Notes: generated by a model not told the origin, from the sequence alone. 64,000 nt of DNA from Luteibacter aegosomatissinici (GCF_023078495.1 NZ_CP095742.1:682001-746000); one strand, 5' to 3'. Shown: positions 8,509-19,661, numbered from the stretch's first letter. Numbers and translations: made by a program.

Positions 8509-8718
8509 GGAACACTCCTTGGTGTGTAACGGGTATGCGCCCGTGGGTGTATCGCCATTCGCAGCGGGCGCGTCCGCGACGGCGCTGGGCGATTCTGCGC
8601 CCGGCGGCACGTGATTTACCGAGCACTGCCGTTTTTGCGTTGAGAACGCATGACGCATGTGTGCTGTTCGTCTGGCACGATGCACGTTACCGGCATGCAC
8701 GGAGCGAAGGGCGCGTCG
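8509..8718. promoter_or_regulatory. Divergent control region between lanA and the exporter
   Basis: This 210-base gap must hold both promoters. A perfect inverted repeat TGCGTT-gag-AACGCA lies at 8636-8650, beside a related GACGCATG; it could be a regulator site. I see no convincing -10/-35 pair by eye. Confidence 0.4.
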
Positions 8719-10350
8719 ATGATCGTCAGGCGTTTCATTTACCGGCACCGTGGACTGGTTACGGCCGCCATCGCACTTTCTTGCGTCAGCGCGGTATGCA
8801 CGATGTCGCTCCTCGCGCATATCAATCGCATCGCGGCCAGTGGCACGGCGCATGGAACGCCGGCACTGGCCGGTGGTCTTGCATGGCTAGCGGCCGTGCT
8901 GCTCGCCGGTGCGGCATCGCAGGCGATCCTTGCGCGCCTTGGCGGCGACCTGGTCGCGCAGCTGCGTATGGATTTGTCGCGGCGCTTCATCAAGCTCGAG
9001 TACGAGGCGCTGGCGAACGAGAAGCACGCCATCTTCGGTTCGTTGATTGAAGACGTCGCCGCCATCGCGCCACTGGTGCTTGTCGCCCCCATGCTCGCGT
9101 ACAACGTATTACTGGTGATCTTGTACGCGGCGTATCTTTCGAGCGTATCGGCGTCGCTGCTGGGAATACTTGCCGGCTTTCTCTTCGCCAGTGCCACCGC
9201 ATCGATCCTGTTGGAGCGATTCCTGCGACAACGTTTCGATGCATTGCGCGAGGCCAACGAAAAACTCTTCGAATACTTCCGCTACCTGAGCGAGGGAAAG
9301 AAAGAAATGGCCTTGAACGCGGCGCGCGCGCGGCATGTGGCGGATGCGCTCATGCGCCCCGCCATTGGCCGGGCCCGGCGGCTCATGATCCAGGTCCATG
9401 CCGGCCTGGGATTCAACGAGGCGTGGTCGTCCGCGGTCGTCTACGGATCGGTGTTCGTGATTGTCTACGTGGGCTACGCCGCGCTGTCGCTGCCTGCGGA
9501 AACCGTAACGCGGTTTGTCATCGGCGCCTTGTTTCTGGGCGGACCCATCGCGTTCATTACCAGCGCGGCACGCCAGGTGGGGGTGGGCACGGCCAGCCTT
9601 CGCCATCTGCAGAAAGTAGGTCTCGATCTGGGCGATGACGAGGTTGAGGTGGGTGAAGCACCGCACGTCGCCGCGCCGCCATGGCAAACCCTGGCACTGA
9701 GGAACGTGAGCTATGCGTATCCCGGCGAGGGCGAGGGGCGTATCGCGTTGGGACCGGTCGATCTGGAGATTCACCGCGGCGAGTTGCTTTTCATCGTGGG
9801 CGGCAACGGCAGTGGCAAATCCACCTTGTTGCTCATCCTCGCGTCGCTACTTTCGCCGCGTACGGGGGACGTGGTCATGGATGGCATGCCTGTCGCCACC
9901 CAGCGTGCCGCGCACAGGCAGCGCTTTACCGGAGCATTTGGCGATTTCTTCCTGTTCCCGCACGTACTTGATAACCAGGGCGTGCCGTTACCGGATGAAC
10001 GGATCACGGCCTTGCTTCACACCCTGGGCCTGGGCGCTCAGGTGAGCGTTCATGCCGGCGAACTGTCAAAACTTACGCTTTCGACCGGGCAGCGCAAACG
10101 CCTGGCCTTGCTGCAGTGCTACGCGGAGGACCGGGAGATCTTCTTCTTCGACGAATGGGCCGCCGACCAGGATGTACTGTTTCGCGACTACTTCTACCGC
10201 ACGCTGCTTCCGGAGCTTAAAAAAAGGGGGAAAACGGTGATTGCCATAAGCCATGACGATCGTTATTTCAACGTGGCGGATCGCGTGGTGAAGCTCGACG
10301 CAGGGCAGGTCGTCGCCGTGACCCCACTGGTGGCGGTGGTTCCGGCCTAG
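8719..10350 (+). CDS. SyrD/PvdE-type peptide-export ABC transporter
   Basis: A 543-residue half-transporter with a membrane domain of about six segments (residues 10-290) and one ATPase domain. The Walker A is GGNGSGKST, near residue 360. The signature is LSTGQRKRLALLQ and the Walker B FFFDEWAADQD, then the switch His in AISHDDRY. LSTGQRKR is typical of the cyclic-peptide exporters SyrD and PvdE. It lacks the N-terminal C39 peptidase domain found in most LanT exporters, so leader removal must be done elsewhere. It is divergent from lanA and probably exports the lanthipeptide. ATG 8719 gives MIVRRFIYRHRG; in-frame starts at 8650 and 8695 exist but add an unlikely N-terminus. Confidence 0.88.
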   Translation: MIVRRFIYRHRGLVTAAIALSCVSAVCTMSLLAHINRIAASGTAHGTPALAGGLAWLAAVLLAGAASQAILARLGGDLVAQLRMDLSRRFIKLEYEALANEKHAIFGSLIEDVAAIAPLVLVAPMLAYNVLLVILYAAYLSSVSASLLGILAGFLFASATASILLERFLRQRFDALREANEKLFEYFRYLSEGKKEMALNAARARHVADALMRPAIGRARRLMIQVHAGLGFNEAWSSAVVYGSVFVIVYVGYAALSLPAETVTRFVIGALFLGGPIAFITSAARQVGVGTASLRHLQKVGLDLGDDEVEVGEAPHVAAPPWQTLALRNVSYAYPGEGEGRIALGPVDLEIHRGELLFIVGGNGSGKSTLLLILASLLSPRTGDVVMDGMPVATQRAAHRQRFTGAFGDFFLFPHVLDNQGVPLPDERITALLHTLGLGAQVSVHAGELSKLTLSTGQRKRLALLQCYAEDREIFFFDEWAADQDVLFRDYFYRTLLPELKKRGKTVIAISHDDRYFNVADRVVKLDAGQVVAVTPLVAVVPA

Positions 10351-10389
10351 GCGATTCTCATGAATCGGAACAGGCTGCTCGGCCGGGCA

Positions 10390-10455
10390 TGCCGAATACG
10401 CTCATGACCACGTCATGCGGCTGCTCACTTTCTGACCAACGACGGCGCTACGCTA
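10390..10455 (+). promoter_or_regulatory. Promoter of peptide/MASE1 module, copy 1
   Basis: Contains TGCCGAATACGCTCATG (10390-10406), CACTTTCTG (10426-10434) and GCTACGCTA (10447-10455). CACTTT and TACGCT are 17 bases apart, like -35 and -10 boxes. All three elements recur at 12106-12171 with the same distances to the start codon (97, 61 and 40 bases). Confidence 0.65.
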
Positions 10456-10486
10456 CGGCCTCCACCCAACCGAAGCGGAGTTAGCT

Positions 10487-10957
10487 ATGCGTTCGCCCAT
10501 TCGTTTTGCCTTGGCAGTTGCTGGCCTTGCATTGTCCTTCGGCTGCGGTGCGGCCATGGCGGCCACCCCGCCATCCACCGGCCTGGGCCAGGCATGGCCC
10601 AACGCGGTCGATGCCAGTACCAGCCCGAACTACCACGTGTACGTTTTTGAGCGCCATGGTGTTCGCTACGTGCAGGTGAACGATGCCGCCGGTGTGGTTC
10701 GGGCGGCCGTGCAGTACACCGCCACGGGCAATCCCGATACCACCGCGATCTCCGGCCTGCCGATTGGCTCGGATTCCGCGAACGTCGTGACGCCGACCGA
10801 GGGCACGCTCGATCCCGCGCAGCCGGCGGGCGAGCAGGTCTACAGCGATGACACGGTGACGGTCACCGCGTCGAAGAGCCCCACGGGTACGGTGAGCCTC
10901 CTGGCGGTACCCGTGGATTGCAAGAACCCCGCGGAATGCAGCGTTCGCGGCCCGTGA
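10487..10957 (+). CDS. Secreted protein of a Xanthomonadales-type unknown family
   Basis: A 156-residue protein with a signal peptide (MRSPIRFALAVAGLALSFGCGAAMA) and a mature part beginning ATPPSTGLGQAWPNAVDAS. It contains YHVYVFERHGVRYVQVNDAAG, a pattern I recall from small unannotated secreted proteins of this order. It ends VDCKNPAECSVRGP with two cysteines. Nearly the same ending (VNCKNPAECSV) occurs in the 59-residue protein at 12203. The start has GCGGAG upstream. It faces a MASE1 gene, with only three bases between the stops. Function is unknown; the shared tail and promoter link it to the second copy of the module. Confidence 0.75.
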   Translation: MRSPIRFALAVAGLALSFGCGAAMAATPPSTGLGQAWPNAVDASTSPNYHVYVFERHGVRYVQVNDAAGVVRAAVQYTATGNPDTTAISGLPIGSDSANVVTPTEGTLDPAQPAGEQVYSDDTVTVTASKSPTGTVSLLAVPVDCKNPAECSVRGP

Positions 10958-10960
10958 TCC

Positions 10961-11887
10961 TTAGTGTTTGAGTGCGGCGGCAGATGCCGCCTGGCCGGCG
11001 TGGCGGGTTATCCGCGCGCCGGTCAGCAAGCACCCTGAGATAAGCAGGGCGAGCATGACCTGGCTGCGGATCATGGCGGGATCCAGCAGCGCGGTGCCGG
11101 TGGCCGCCAGGGCGATGCTGGCGAACATGCCGCCGATAGCGCTCCCGTGCCAGCCATGGCGAACGGTCATGGCGAGCACCGGCAGGAGTATGGCCAGCCG
11201 GGCCAACTGGCGTACGCCATCGTTTTGGGTTGCCATGGCAAGCCACGCCAGGCCACCCAGCATGGGCACGGCCCACCCCGTCAGGTCGCGGAGCAGGCGG
11301 CTGCGCCAGATCGACGCGACGGTCAGCACCTTTACGGTATCGGCCCGTTCGCGCAGGGCGAGGAGGCACGGCGTGAGTGTCAGCGCACCCAGGTAGGCGC
11401 CAAGCAGATACGCCCAGAAGTAAGTGGCTACGGATATCTCGGGCCATTTGCCCGGGTTGGCAGTCAAGGCCGTAACCAACGTGAGCGTGGTCGCCACGGC
11501 GGTGATCAGGGCACAGCCGAGCGTAGCCGTCATCATCAGGCCCATGCGCACATGGCCGTGGTCATCGTGGATATGCCAACGACGCCTGAGCGGCAGCATC
11601 CATGCCATGCACAGCAGCATGATCGGCGTGGAAGCGGAAAGCGCCCACGCCGCGCCGAAGGTCGACTCGCTCATCAGCGCGCTTTCGACGACGGGCAGCG
11701 TTTCGCCCATCGCCAGGGCTACCCAGTAGCGGCGTGGCATGAGCAGCATGCAGGCGAGGCGAAGGCCCGCGGGAAGGATCCAGTGCGAAAACGAAACATG
11801 GCGAGCGAGTTCGTAGCAGGCGGCGTAGGCGCCTGCGATAGCGAACTGCTGTGCCCAGGTGGCCCTGAAAGCCGTGCCTCCGTTCAC
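10961..11887 (-). CDS. MASE1-domain integral membrane protein, copy 1
   Basis: A 308-residue protein made almost only of membrane segments (about eight) in the MASE1 pattern. Landmarks are WAQQFAIAGAYAACYELARHVSF, RLACMLLMPRRYWVALAMGE, and ISVATYFWAYLLGAYLGALTLTPCLLAL. MASE1 is usually a sensory input domain in front of GGDEF or kinase modules; here there is no output domain. The GTG start at 11887 follows GGGAGCAGGC and aligns with the same start in the paralogue at 13328; the longer frame to 11965 has no such support. It converges on a small secreted gene. It may sense or transport something related to that peptide, but this is only inferred from the duplicated layout. Confidence 0.8.
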   Translation of the reverse strand: MNGGTAFRATWAQQFAIAGAYAACYELARHVSFSHWILPAGLRLACMLLMPRRYWVALAMGETLPVVESALMSESTFGAAWALSASTPIMLLCMAWMLPLRRRWHIHDDHGHVRMGLMMTATLGCALITAVATTLTLVTALTANPGKWPEISVATYFWAYLLGAYLGALTLTPCLLALRERADTVKVLTVASIWRSRLLRDLTGWAVPMLGGLAWLAMATQNDGVRQLARLAILLPVLAMTVRHGWHGSAIGGMFASIALAATGTALLDPAMIRSQVMLALLISGCLLTGARITRHAGQAASAAALKH

Positions 11888-12202
11888 GCCTGCTCCCTCG
11901 TAAGTCGGTATTGCTCCAAGCGTGCCATGAACCGCTCCGCAAAATCCTTGCGTGATGCGACCCACGCCACACTTTGGGAAACGTTTGCCGGATCCGCGCG
12001 TATGCGGCGAAAGCGATGTGCCTTTCCTAGGAAGTAATGCCTGCGTTTCCTAAGCATAACTACTTAGAACCGCCGCGCGGCTGCCGCGACACCTGATCGC
12101 TCGCGTGCCGAATACGCTCATGTTACGCGGCATGACTTGAGCACTTTCTGCGCAAATCGAGAGCTACGCTAGGGACTCCAACCACCACTGCGGAGAACCA
12201 CC
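11888..12202 (+). other. 315-base gap between the two peptide/MASE1 modules
   Basis: It holds the promoter of the MASE1 gene on the minus strand and the promoter of the second peptide (12106-12171). No open frame with a ribosome site, no tRNA and no repeat was seen in 11888-12100. Confidence 0.6.
12106..12171 (+). promoter_or_regulatory. Promoter of peptide/MASE1 module, copy 2
   Basis: Carries TGCCGAATACGCTCATG (12106-12122), CACTTTCTG (12142-12150) and GCTACGCTA (12163-12171), identical in sequence and spacing to 10390-10455, while the bases between them differ. The upstream 17-mer is a likely activator site and the other two the -35/-10 region. Confidence 0.65.
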
Positions 12203-12382
12203 ATGCGTACTTTCATTCGTTCGGCTGTTGCTTTCGTTGCCATCGCCCTGTCGTTCGCGAGCGTCTCCGCCATGGCGGTCACCACGCAGGGTGCCTCGCT
12301 GGGCCATGCGAATCATGCGGTGCAGGCGTTTGTGCCGGTGAACTGCAAGAACCCGGCGGAGTGCAGCGTCAAGTTCCGCTAA
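12203..12382 (+). CDS. Short secreted peptide, 59 residues
   Basis: The ATG at 12203 has CGGAG seven bases upstream and opens a 59-codon frame. The first 29 residues or so are a signal peptide (MRTFIRSAVAFVAIALSFAS then VSAMA). The mature peptide is only about 30 residues (VTTQGASLGHANHAVQAFVP) and ends VNCKNPAECSVKFR with two cysteines, able to form one disulfide. The tail matches that of the 156-residue protein at 10487, and the promoters match too. It therefore looks like a shortened paralogue kept under the same control. It stops 19 bases before the end of the facing MASE1 gene. Function is unknown. Confidence 0.72.
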   Translation: MRTFIRSAVAFVAIALSFASVSAMAVTTQGASLGHANHAVQAFVPVNCKNPAECSVKFR

Positions 12383-12401
12383 GGCGGAAGCAGCCTGTGC
12401 A

Positions 12402-13328
12402 TCACCGGCTTGCGCGTGCGGCCGGTGGTGCGTGGGTGGCGTGACGGGCCACGCGGCCACCTATCAGCAGCGTGCCCGAGATGCACAGGGCCAACACCGC
12501 CTGGCAGCGAATCATGGCCGGGTCGAGCAGTGTCGTGCCCGTCGCGGCCAGGGCAACGCTGGCCAGCATGCCGCCCACCGCCGTGCCGTGCCAGCCGTGG
12601 CGCACCGCGAGGGCGAACACGGGAAGCAGGAGCGCAAGGCGCGCCAGCTGTCGCAGCAGTTCGTCATCCGTGGCTAGGGCCACCCAGGCCAGGCCGCCAC
12701 ACACCGGCAGGGCCCACGCGACCAGGTCGCGTGCAAGGCGGCTATGCCACACGCTGGCGAAGGTTATGTTCGTGGTCGACGCCGCCCGTGCGTGCAGCGC
12801 GAGGATCGTCGGTGTCAGGGTGAGCGCACCCAGGTAGCCACCCAGCATGTACGCCCAGAAGTAGGTGCCCACCGAGATCTCGGGCCACTTTCCGGCGTTG
12901 GAAAGCAAGGCGGCTTCGAGGGTCATGCAGGTGGCGACCGCGTTGACCAGGGTGCAGCCGAGCGTGGCTGTCAGCAGCGTGCCGATGCGAATCGAACCGC
13001 TGGCGTCATACAGCGGCCAGCGCTGCCGCAGGGGCCGCACTACCGGGATCCACAGCAGCACCATGGGCACGGCGGCGGAGAGTGCCCACGCGCCACCGAA
13101 CTGCGGCTCGTTGAGCAGGGCGTTCTCGAAGGCGGGCAGGGCCTCACCCAGGATGAGGGCCGGCCAGAAGCGAACGGGCACAAGCAGCAGGCAGGCAAGG
13201 CGAAGGCCGGCGGTGAGCATCCAATGGGAAAAGGACAAATAACGGGCAAGCTCGTAGCACGCCGCGTAAGCCGCGGCGATCGCGAACTGCTGTGTCCAGG
13301 TTGCCCTGTTGGCCGTGCTTCCGTTCAC
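12402..13328 (-). CDS. MASE1-domain integral membrane protein, copy 2
   Basis: A 308-residue paralogue of the protein at 10961-11887, alignable end to end by eye. Shared stretches include TQQFAIAAAYAACYELARY, GKWPEISVGTYFWAYMLGGY and VALAATGTTLLDPAMIRCQ. The GTG at 13328 with GGGGAG upstream gives the same MNG(S/G)TA start and the same length as copy 1. About eight membrane segments and no cytoplasmic output domain. Equal length, conserved start and the neighbouring peptide gene show a duplicated two-gene module, not a random MASE1 pair. Ligand and partner are unknown. Confidence 0.8.
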   Translation of the reverse strand: MNGSTANRATWTQQFAIAAAYAACYELARYLSFSHWMLTAGLRLACLLLVPVRFWPALILGEALPAFENALLNEPQFGGAWALSAAVPMVLLWIPVVRPLRQRWPLYDASGSIRIGTLLTATLGCTLVNAVATCMTLEAALLSNAGKWPEISVGTYFWAYMLGGYLGALTLTPTILALHARAASTTNITFASVWHSRLARDLVAWALPVCGGLAWVALATDDELLRQLARLALLLPVFALAVRHGWHGTAVGGMLASVALAATGTTLLDPAMIRCQAVLALCISGTLLIGGRVARHATHAPPAARASR

Positions 13329-13497
13329 GCCGTCTCCCCGTGAATGTCGGTGTGGGCGTAGCGTGCCATGAAGCCGGGCGAAAAATCTTTCGCCAGACCT
13401 TCGGTTCCCGCCCTTTGTGAGCGCCTTGCCGATTATGCGCCCACCCTGCCGGTTTAGCGCCCCGGCGGGGCTACAATGACCCCACAGAGGGTAGGCC

Positions 13498-14616
13498 GTG
13501 CTATCAAACCTGATCATCTCTAGCAGCATTGTCGTTATCAGCCTGCTGTTTGGCTGTGCGCTGCTGGTCGTGTGGTGGCACTACAGGCTCCCCCGGCACG
13601 TGGCCCTGTGGGCCGGCTCGTTCACCGCGGCCGCGCTGGGCCATGGGCTGCGCACGGGTGGGGCCCTGTGGCCGGCCCAGGATGTGCTGTTCGCCATGCT
13701 GGCCTGCCATGCCTCCGTCGGGGGCTTCACGTTGCTGGCCTGGGGCTTTCGGTTGCGGGAGCAGGCGACCGCCCGTGCGGTCCTCGCTGGCTGGGGTGTG
13801 GCTACGATAATTCTCATCTGGGCCTGGGTTGACCACGGGGCCGCCTGGCGGGCCACCTCGCGGTTCATCACCGCTGCCGCCGATGCCTACATGGTGGCCT
13901 GGGTCGTGGCGACCTTGTGGCACAAGCGCGGCCCGGGTGCCGTCGCGCGCTGGGCCATGGCCCTGTTCGGGGTGTACATCGTGGGCGTGGCGGTCGCCGC
14001 CGGGCTGGCCCGCCCAGGCGGGGTCATCAGCAACGAGGCCTTCATCGCGGTCCTGTCGATCGGCACACCCACCGGCATGATCGGTACCGGTGTGATGACC
14101 CTGCTTATCGTCGTGGCCGACATCATGAAAGGCCTGCATACGCAGGCAAACAGCGATGCGCTGACCGGGCTGCTCAACCGCCGGGGTATCGACGAGGCGG
14201 TGGCCCGGCTACGCACGTGCGGCCAGCCGGTGGTCGTGGTGATCGCGGACCTGGATCACTTCAAGGACGTAAATGATCGCCTGGGGCACGCCGGGGGTGA
14301 CGACGTGCTGTGCCGCTTTGCCAGCCATTTGCTTGCCAGCGTGCAGGCGGGCGAGGTGGTGGGGCGGACCGGCGGTGAGGAGTTCGTGATCCTGCTGCCC
14401 GGGTGCGATGTGCATGGTGCCCTCGCGCGCATGGAGCTGTTGCGGATCAGCGTGCCTGCGGCGTTCTCCAGTGACGACCGGCTTGATCGCGTGACCTCGA
14501 GTTTCGGCATTGCGACCTTGCATGCCGGCGAATCGCTCGATGCCGCACTCGCGCGCGCCGATGCCGCGCTGTACCGGTCGAAGCGGGAAGGGCGCGATCG
14601 CGTGACCATGGCCTGA
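13498..14616 (+). CDS. Membrane-bound diguanylate cyclase (GGEEF)
   Basis: A 372-residue protein with about seven membrane segments in residues 5-205 and a C-terminal GGDEF domain from about residue 215 (SDALTGLLNRRG). The catalytic motif is GGEEF at residues 292-296, with DLDHFKDVNDRLGHAGGD upstream. It should make cyclic di-GMP from two GTP at the inner membrane. The RxxD inhibitory site normally five residues before the motif is absent (AGEVVGRT), so product feedback through that site is not expected. The GTG start follows AGAGGG. A CTACAATG-like -10 lies about 30 bases upstream. Confidence 0.88.
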   Translation: MLSNLIISSSIVVISLLFGCALLVVWWHYRLPRHVALWAGSFTAAALGHGLRTGGALWPAQDVLFAMLACHASVGGFTLLAWGFRLREQATARAVLAGWGVATIILIWAWVDHGAAWRATSRFITAAADAYMVAWVVATLWHKRGPGAVARWAMALFGVYIVGVAVAAGLARPGGVISNEAFIAVLSIGTPTGMIGTGVMTLLIVVADIMKGLHTQANSDALTGLLNRRGIDEAVARLRTCGQPVVVVIADLDHFKDVNDRLGHAGGDDVLCRFASHLLASVQAGEVVGRTGGEEFVILLPGCDVHGALARMELLRISVPAAFSSDDRLDRVTSSFGIATLHAGESLDAALARADAALYRSKREGRDRVTMA

Positions 14617-14631
14617 GGCCGCTGGCCGCTT

Positions 14632-14670
14632 CAAGAAAAAGGCCACCCGGTCGGCGGACCAGGTGGCCTT
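14632..14670 (-). terminator. Terminator of katG (minus strand)
   Basis: AAGGCCACC (14639-14647) pairs with GGTGGCCTT (14662-14670). Read on the minus strand the stem is followed by TTTTTCTTG, a good terminator for katG and weaker for the convergent cyclase gene. Confidence 0.7.
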
Positions 14671-14687
14671 CATGACGCGATGACCCC

Positions 14688-17040
<2,353 letters not shown>

Positions 17041-17110
17041 GATTGATCTTATGATGACAAGAGGCTGCGTCTATCGATTATCCGCAGAGTGGAACCTGCA
17101 CTAATATGCG

Positions 17111-17129
17111 GATGCGAACCATTCGCAAT
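17111..17129 (+). promoter_or_regulatory. Fur-box-like operator
   Basis: GATGCGAACCATTCGCAAT is a 19-base imperfect palindrome resembling the Fur box form AATGnGAATCATTCnCATT. It lies about 100 bases before the TonB siderophore receptor, so iron repression is likely. Confidence 0.6.
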
Positions 17130-17227
17130 TAGTGTTAAGATTGGGTAATGCGGAGCTTAGGGGCCGCTTACGCGCACTCCTTAAGCATTCCCGGCGCATT
17201 ACCCGTTCCCGATCTAGAGGTCCCACT

Positions 17228-19408
17228 GTGTCAAATCCCACTGGTGTATCCCGGTATTCATTGCTGTGGCTGGCGCTCGCCGCGCTTCTTCCTGTTGGGC
17301 TGCATGCCCAGACCGCCGACGGTACGGATACCGGCGAGAAGAAAGTGAATAAGAAGGCCACCACCCTGGATGCGGTGAACGTACAGGGGCAGGCGGTATC
17401 CACGTACACCACCGACCAGTCGGCCTCGACCACGCGCCTGCCGCTCACCCTGCAGGACACGCCGCAGTCGATCAGCGTGATTACCGATCAGCGCATCAAG
17501 GATCAGAATCTCACCAGTTTGCGTGCCGTGCTCGATAACACGACCGGCGTGAACTCCACGGCCTACGATTCCGAGCGCGTGGTGTTCTGGTCGCGCGGTT
17601 TCCAGATCGAAAACATGTCTTACGATGGGGTGCCGATCGCATCGAGCCTGAATGTCAGCTCGGCCGATTCGTCGCTCGATCCATCGATCTACGAGCGCAT
17701 CGAAGTGATCCGCGGCGCCACCGGCCTGCTTAGCGGCGCGGGCAGCCCCTCGGCTAATATCAACTTCGTGCGCAAGCATGCCGATAGCCGCACGGCCGAG
17801 GCCGATGTATCGGTCAGCTATGGTTCGTGGAATACCCAGCGCGAGACCGTGGATGCACAGACGCCGCTGAATGCGTCGGGCACGATCCGTGGCCGCTTCG
17901 TCGCGGCCCATGAGGATGGCGATTCGTACATCGACCGTTACCACAACCAGAAGAACGTGGCTTACGGCGTGATCGATGCCGACCTGGACGAGAACACCAC
18001 GCTGAGCGTGGGTTACGACTGGCAGAAAACGCGCCCGACGGGTGTGACCTGGGGTTCGTACCCGGTGCTGTATCAAGACGGTGGCATTATCAAATGGCCA
18101 CGCGGCTTTTCCTCGGCGGCTGACTGGACGCATTGGAACAACACCACGCAGACGGCGTTCGCCGACCTGAAGCACAGCTTCGATAACGGCTGGCAGCTGC
18201 ACGCCATGGCGAGCCACCGCAAGACGGATGCGGATTCGTCCCTGTTCTACGTGTACGGCGCGCCTGATCGCGAGACCGGCGAAGGCCTGATTCCGTACGC
18301 CTATAAGAGCTTCCAGCGCGGCAGCCAGAACAATCTCGACCTTTACGCCTCGGGGCCGTTCCAGGCCTTCGGCCGTGAGCATGAACTGGTGGTGGGCCTC
18401 ACCGATTCGCACTACCGCACTGATTACTTCGAGTACCCGCACGGCGATTACCTGCCGGATATCGGTAACTTCCTGCAGTGGACCGGTGATTACCCGTATC
18501 CGGATTTCTCGTCTACGGCCGATCGCGTGTCGATCGCTCGTACCGAACAAAGCGGCGCCTACGCGGCGGCGCGCCTGCAGCTGGCCGATCCCCTGAAGCT
18601 GATCGTGGGTGCGCGCTATTCCCGCTGGAAGAACGACACCAACGACAGCACCGCGGGCATTTACCACGAGACCGCCAGCAAGACGATCCCGTACGCCGGC
18701 CTGATCTACGACATCACTCCGAACTACTCGGCGTTCGCCAGCTACACGCAGATCTTCGATCCGCAGAACAACCGCAAGGAAGATGGCAGCTACCTGGAGC
18801 CCGTGCTCGGGACCAGCCGCGAGGTGGGTATCAAGGGCCGCCACTTCGATGGCGCCCTGAACACCTCGCTGGTGTTCTTCGAGACCAAGCAGGATCACGT
18901 CGCCGATGCGCTGCCGGGCGTGTACCTGCCCGATGGCATCACCCAGGCCTACCGCTCGGTGGATGGCACCACGTCGCGCGGCTATGAGTTCGAAGCCTCT
19001 GGCGCGCTGTCGAGCAACTGGAACGGCACCTTTGGCTGGTCGCACTTCAACGTGAAGTCGCCCGATGGCGGCGCGCTGCGCCCGTCGCTGCCGCGCACGC
19101 TTATCCGCGTGTTCACCACCTACACCCTCCCGGGCGAATGGAGCGGCCTGACCGTGGGTGGTGGCGTGAACTGGCAGGGCCCCTCCAAGGCCGATATCGA
19201 CGACGGCTACGGCGTGGTCCGCCTGTACCAGTCGTCGCAGACGCTGGTCAGCGCCATGGCCCGCTACGCCTTCAACGACCACGCATCGGTCCAGTTCAAC
19301 GGCGACAACCTGCTAAACCGCAAATACTACGTGCTCGACGACGCCAGCAACCTGTACTACGCGCCGGGCTCCACCTGGACGGTATCGTTCAACTTCAAGT
19401 TCTTCTGA
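17228..19408 (+). CDS. TonB-dependent siderophore receptor
   Basis: An outer-membrane receptor of 726 residues. It has a signal peptide (SRYSLLWLALAALLPVGLHAQ), a TonB-box-like LDAVNVQGQ, a plug domain (LPLTLQDTPQSISVITDQRI, IEVIRGATGLLSGAGSPSANINFVRK) and a 22-strand barrel ending in FNFKFF. The ending DTPQSISVI and IRGATGL are typical of the FpvA/FoxA siderophore group. It lacks the N-terminal STN signalling domain, so no ECF-sigma relay is expected. GTG 17228 was chosen because AGAGG precedes it and the signal peptide then follows directly; the frame is open upstream to 17132. The Fur-like site upstream supports a role in iron uptake. The siderophore is unknown. Confidence 0.9.
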   Translation: MSNPTGVSRYSLLWLALAALLPVGLHAQTADGTDTGEKKVNKKATTLDAVNVQGQAVSTYTTDQSASTTRLPLTLQDTPQSISVITDQRIKDQNLTSLRAVLDNTTGVNSTAYDSERVVFWSRGFQIENMSYDGVPIASSLNVSSADSSLDPSIYERIEVIRGATGLLSGAGSPSANINFVRKHADSRTAEADVSVSYGSWNTQRETVDAQTPLNASGTIRGRFVAAHEDGDSYIDRYHNQKNVAYGVIDADLDENTTLSVGYDWQKTRPTGVTWGSYPVLYQDGGIIKWPRGFSSAADWTHWNNTTQTAFADLKHSFDNGWQLHAMASHRKTDADSSLFYVYGAPDRETGEGLIPYAYKSFQRGSQNNLDLYASGPFQAFGREHELVVGLTDSHYRTDYFEYPHGDYLPDIGNFLQWTGDYPYPDFSSTADRVSIARTEQSGAYAAARLQLADPLKLIVGARYSRWKNDTNDSTAGIYHETASKTIPYAGLIYDITPNYSAFASYTQIFDPQNNRKEDGSYLEPVLGTSREVGIKGRHFDGALNTSLVFFETKQDHVADALPGVYLPDGITQAYRSVDGTTSRGYEFEASGALSSNWNGTFGWSHFNVKSPDGGALRPSLPRTLIRVFTTYTLPGEWSGLTVGGGVNWQGPSKADIDDGYGVVRLYQSSQTLVSAMARYAFNDHASVQFNGDNLLNRKYYVLDDASNLYYAPGSTWTVSFNFKFF

Positions 19409-19423
19409 TTGATGTAGTGCCGG

Positions 19424-19498
19424 ATCGCGCGCCAGCGCGCTCCTACAAAACCGCGTCCCAGGCGCTGGTTCATCTGTAGGAGCGCGCTTGCGCGCGAT
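19424..19498. repeat. Inverted pair of GTAG-type REP elements
   Basis: GTAGGAGCGCGCTTGCGCGC at 19476-19495 and its near-complement at 19424-19446 face each other. The GTAG head followed by a GC-rich stem is the REP form mobilised by tyrosine-type RAYT transposases. No RAYT gene is in the window. Confidence 0.65.
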
Positions 19499-19661
19499 GC
19501 TCTCCCGCCACCGGAAGGCGCGCCCCCGGCCTCCGCCCCCCGTGAAAGACAGTGGGTTCGTCGCAAGCCCATGAACAAAAAGCATTTTCGGTCGTAGTCA
19601 TCCAGAGGCAGGCCTGCCCCAGGCGGGGTCCGCCCGGTAAAATGGACTATGTAAAAGGACT

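Noticed and set aside
13427-13440. Third copy of the TGCCGAATACGCTC promoter motif (TGCCGATTATGCGC)
   Set aside because: Only 10 of 14 bases match, and the distance to the next start codon and the downstream elements differ from the two true copies.
17258-19282. Minus-strand open frame over the siderophore receptor
   Set aside because: Shadow of the receptor gene; no ribosome site or recognised motif.
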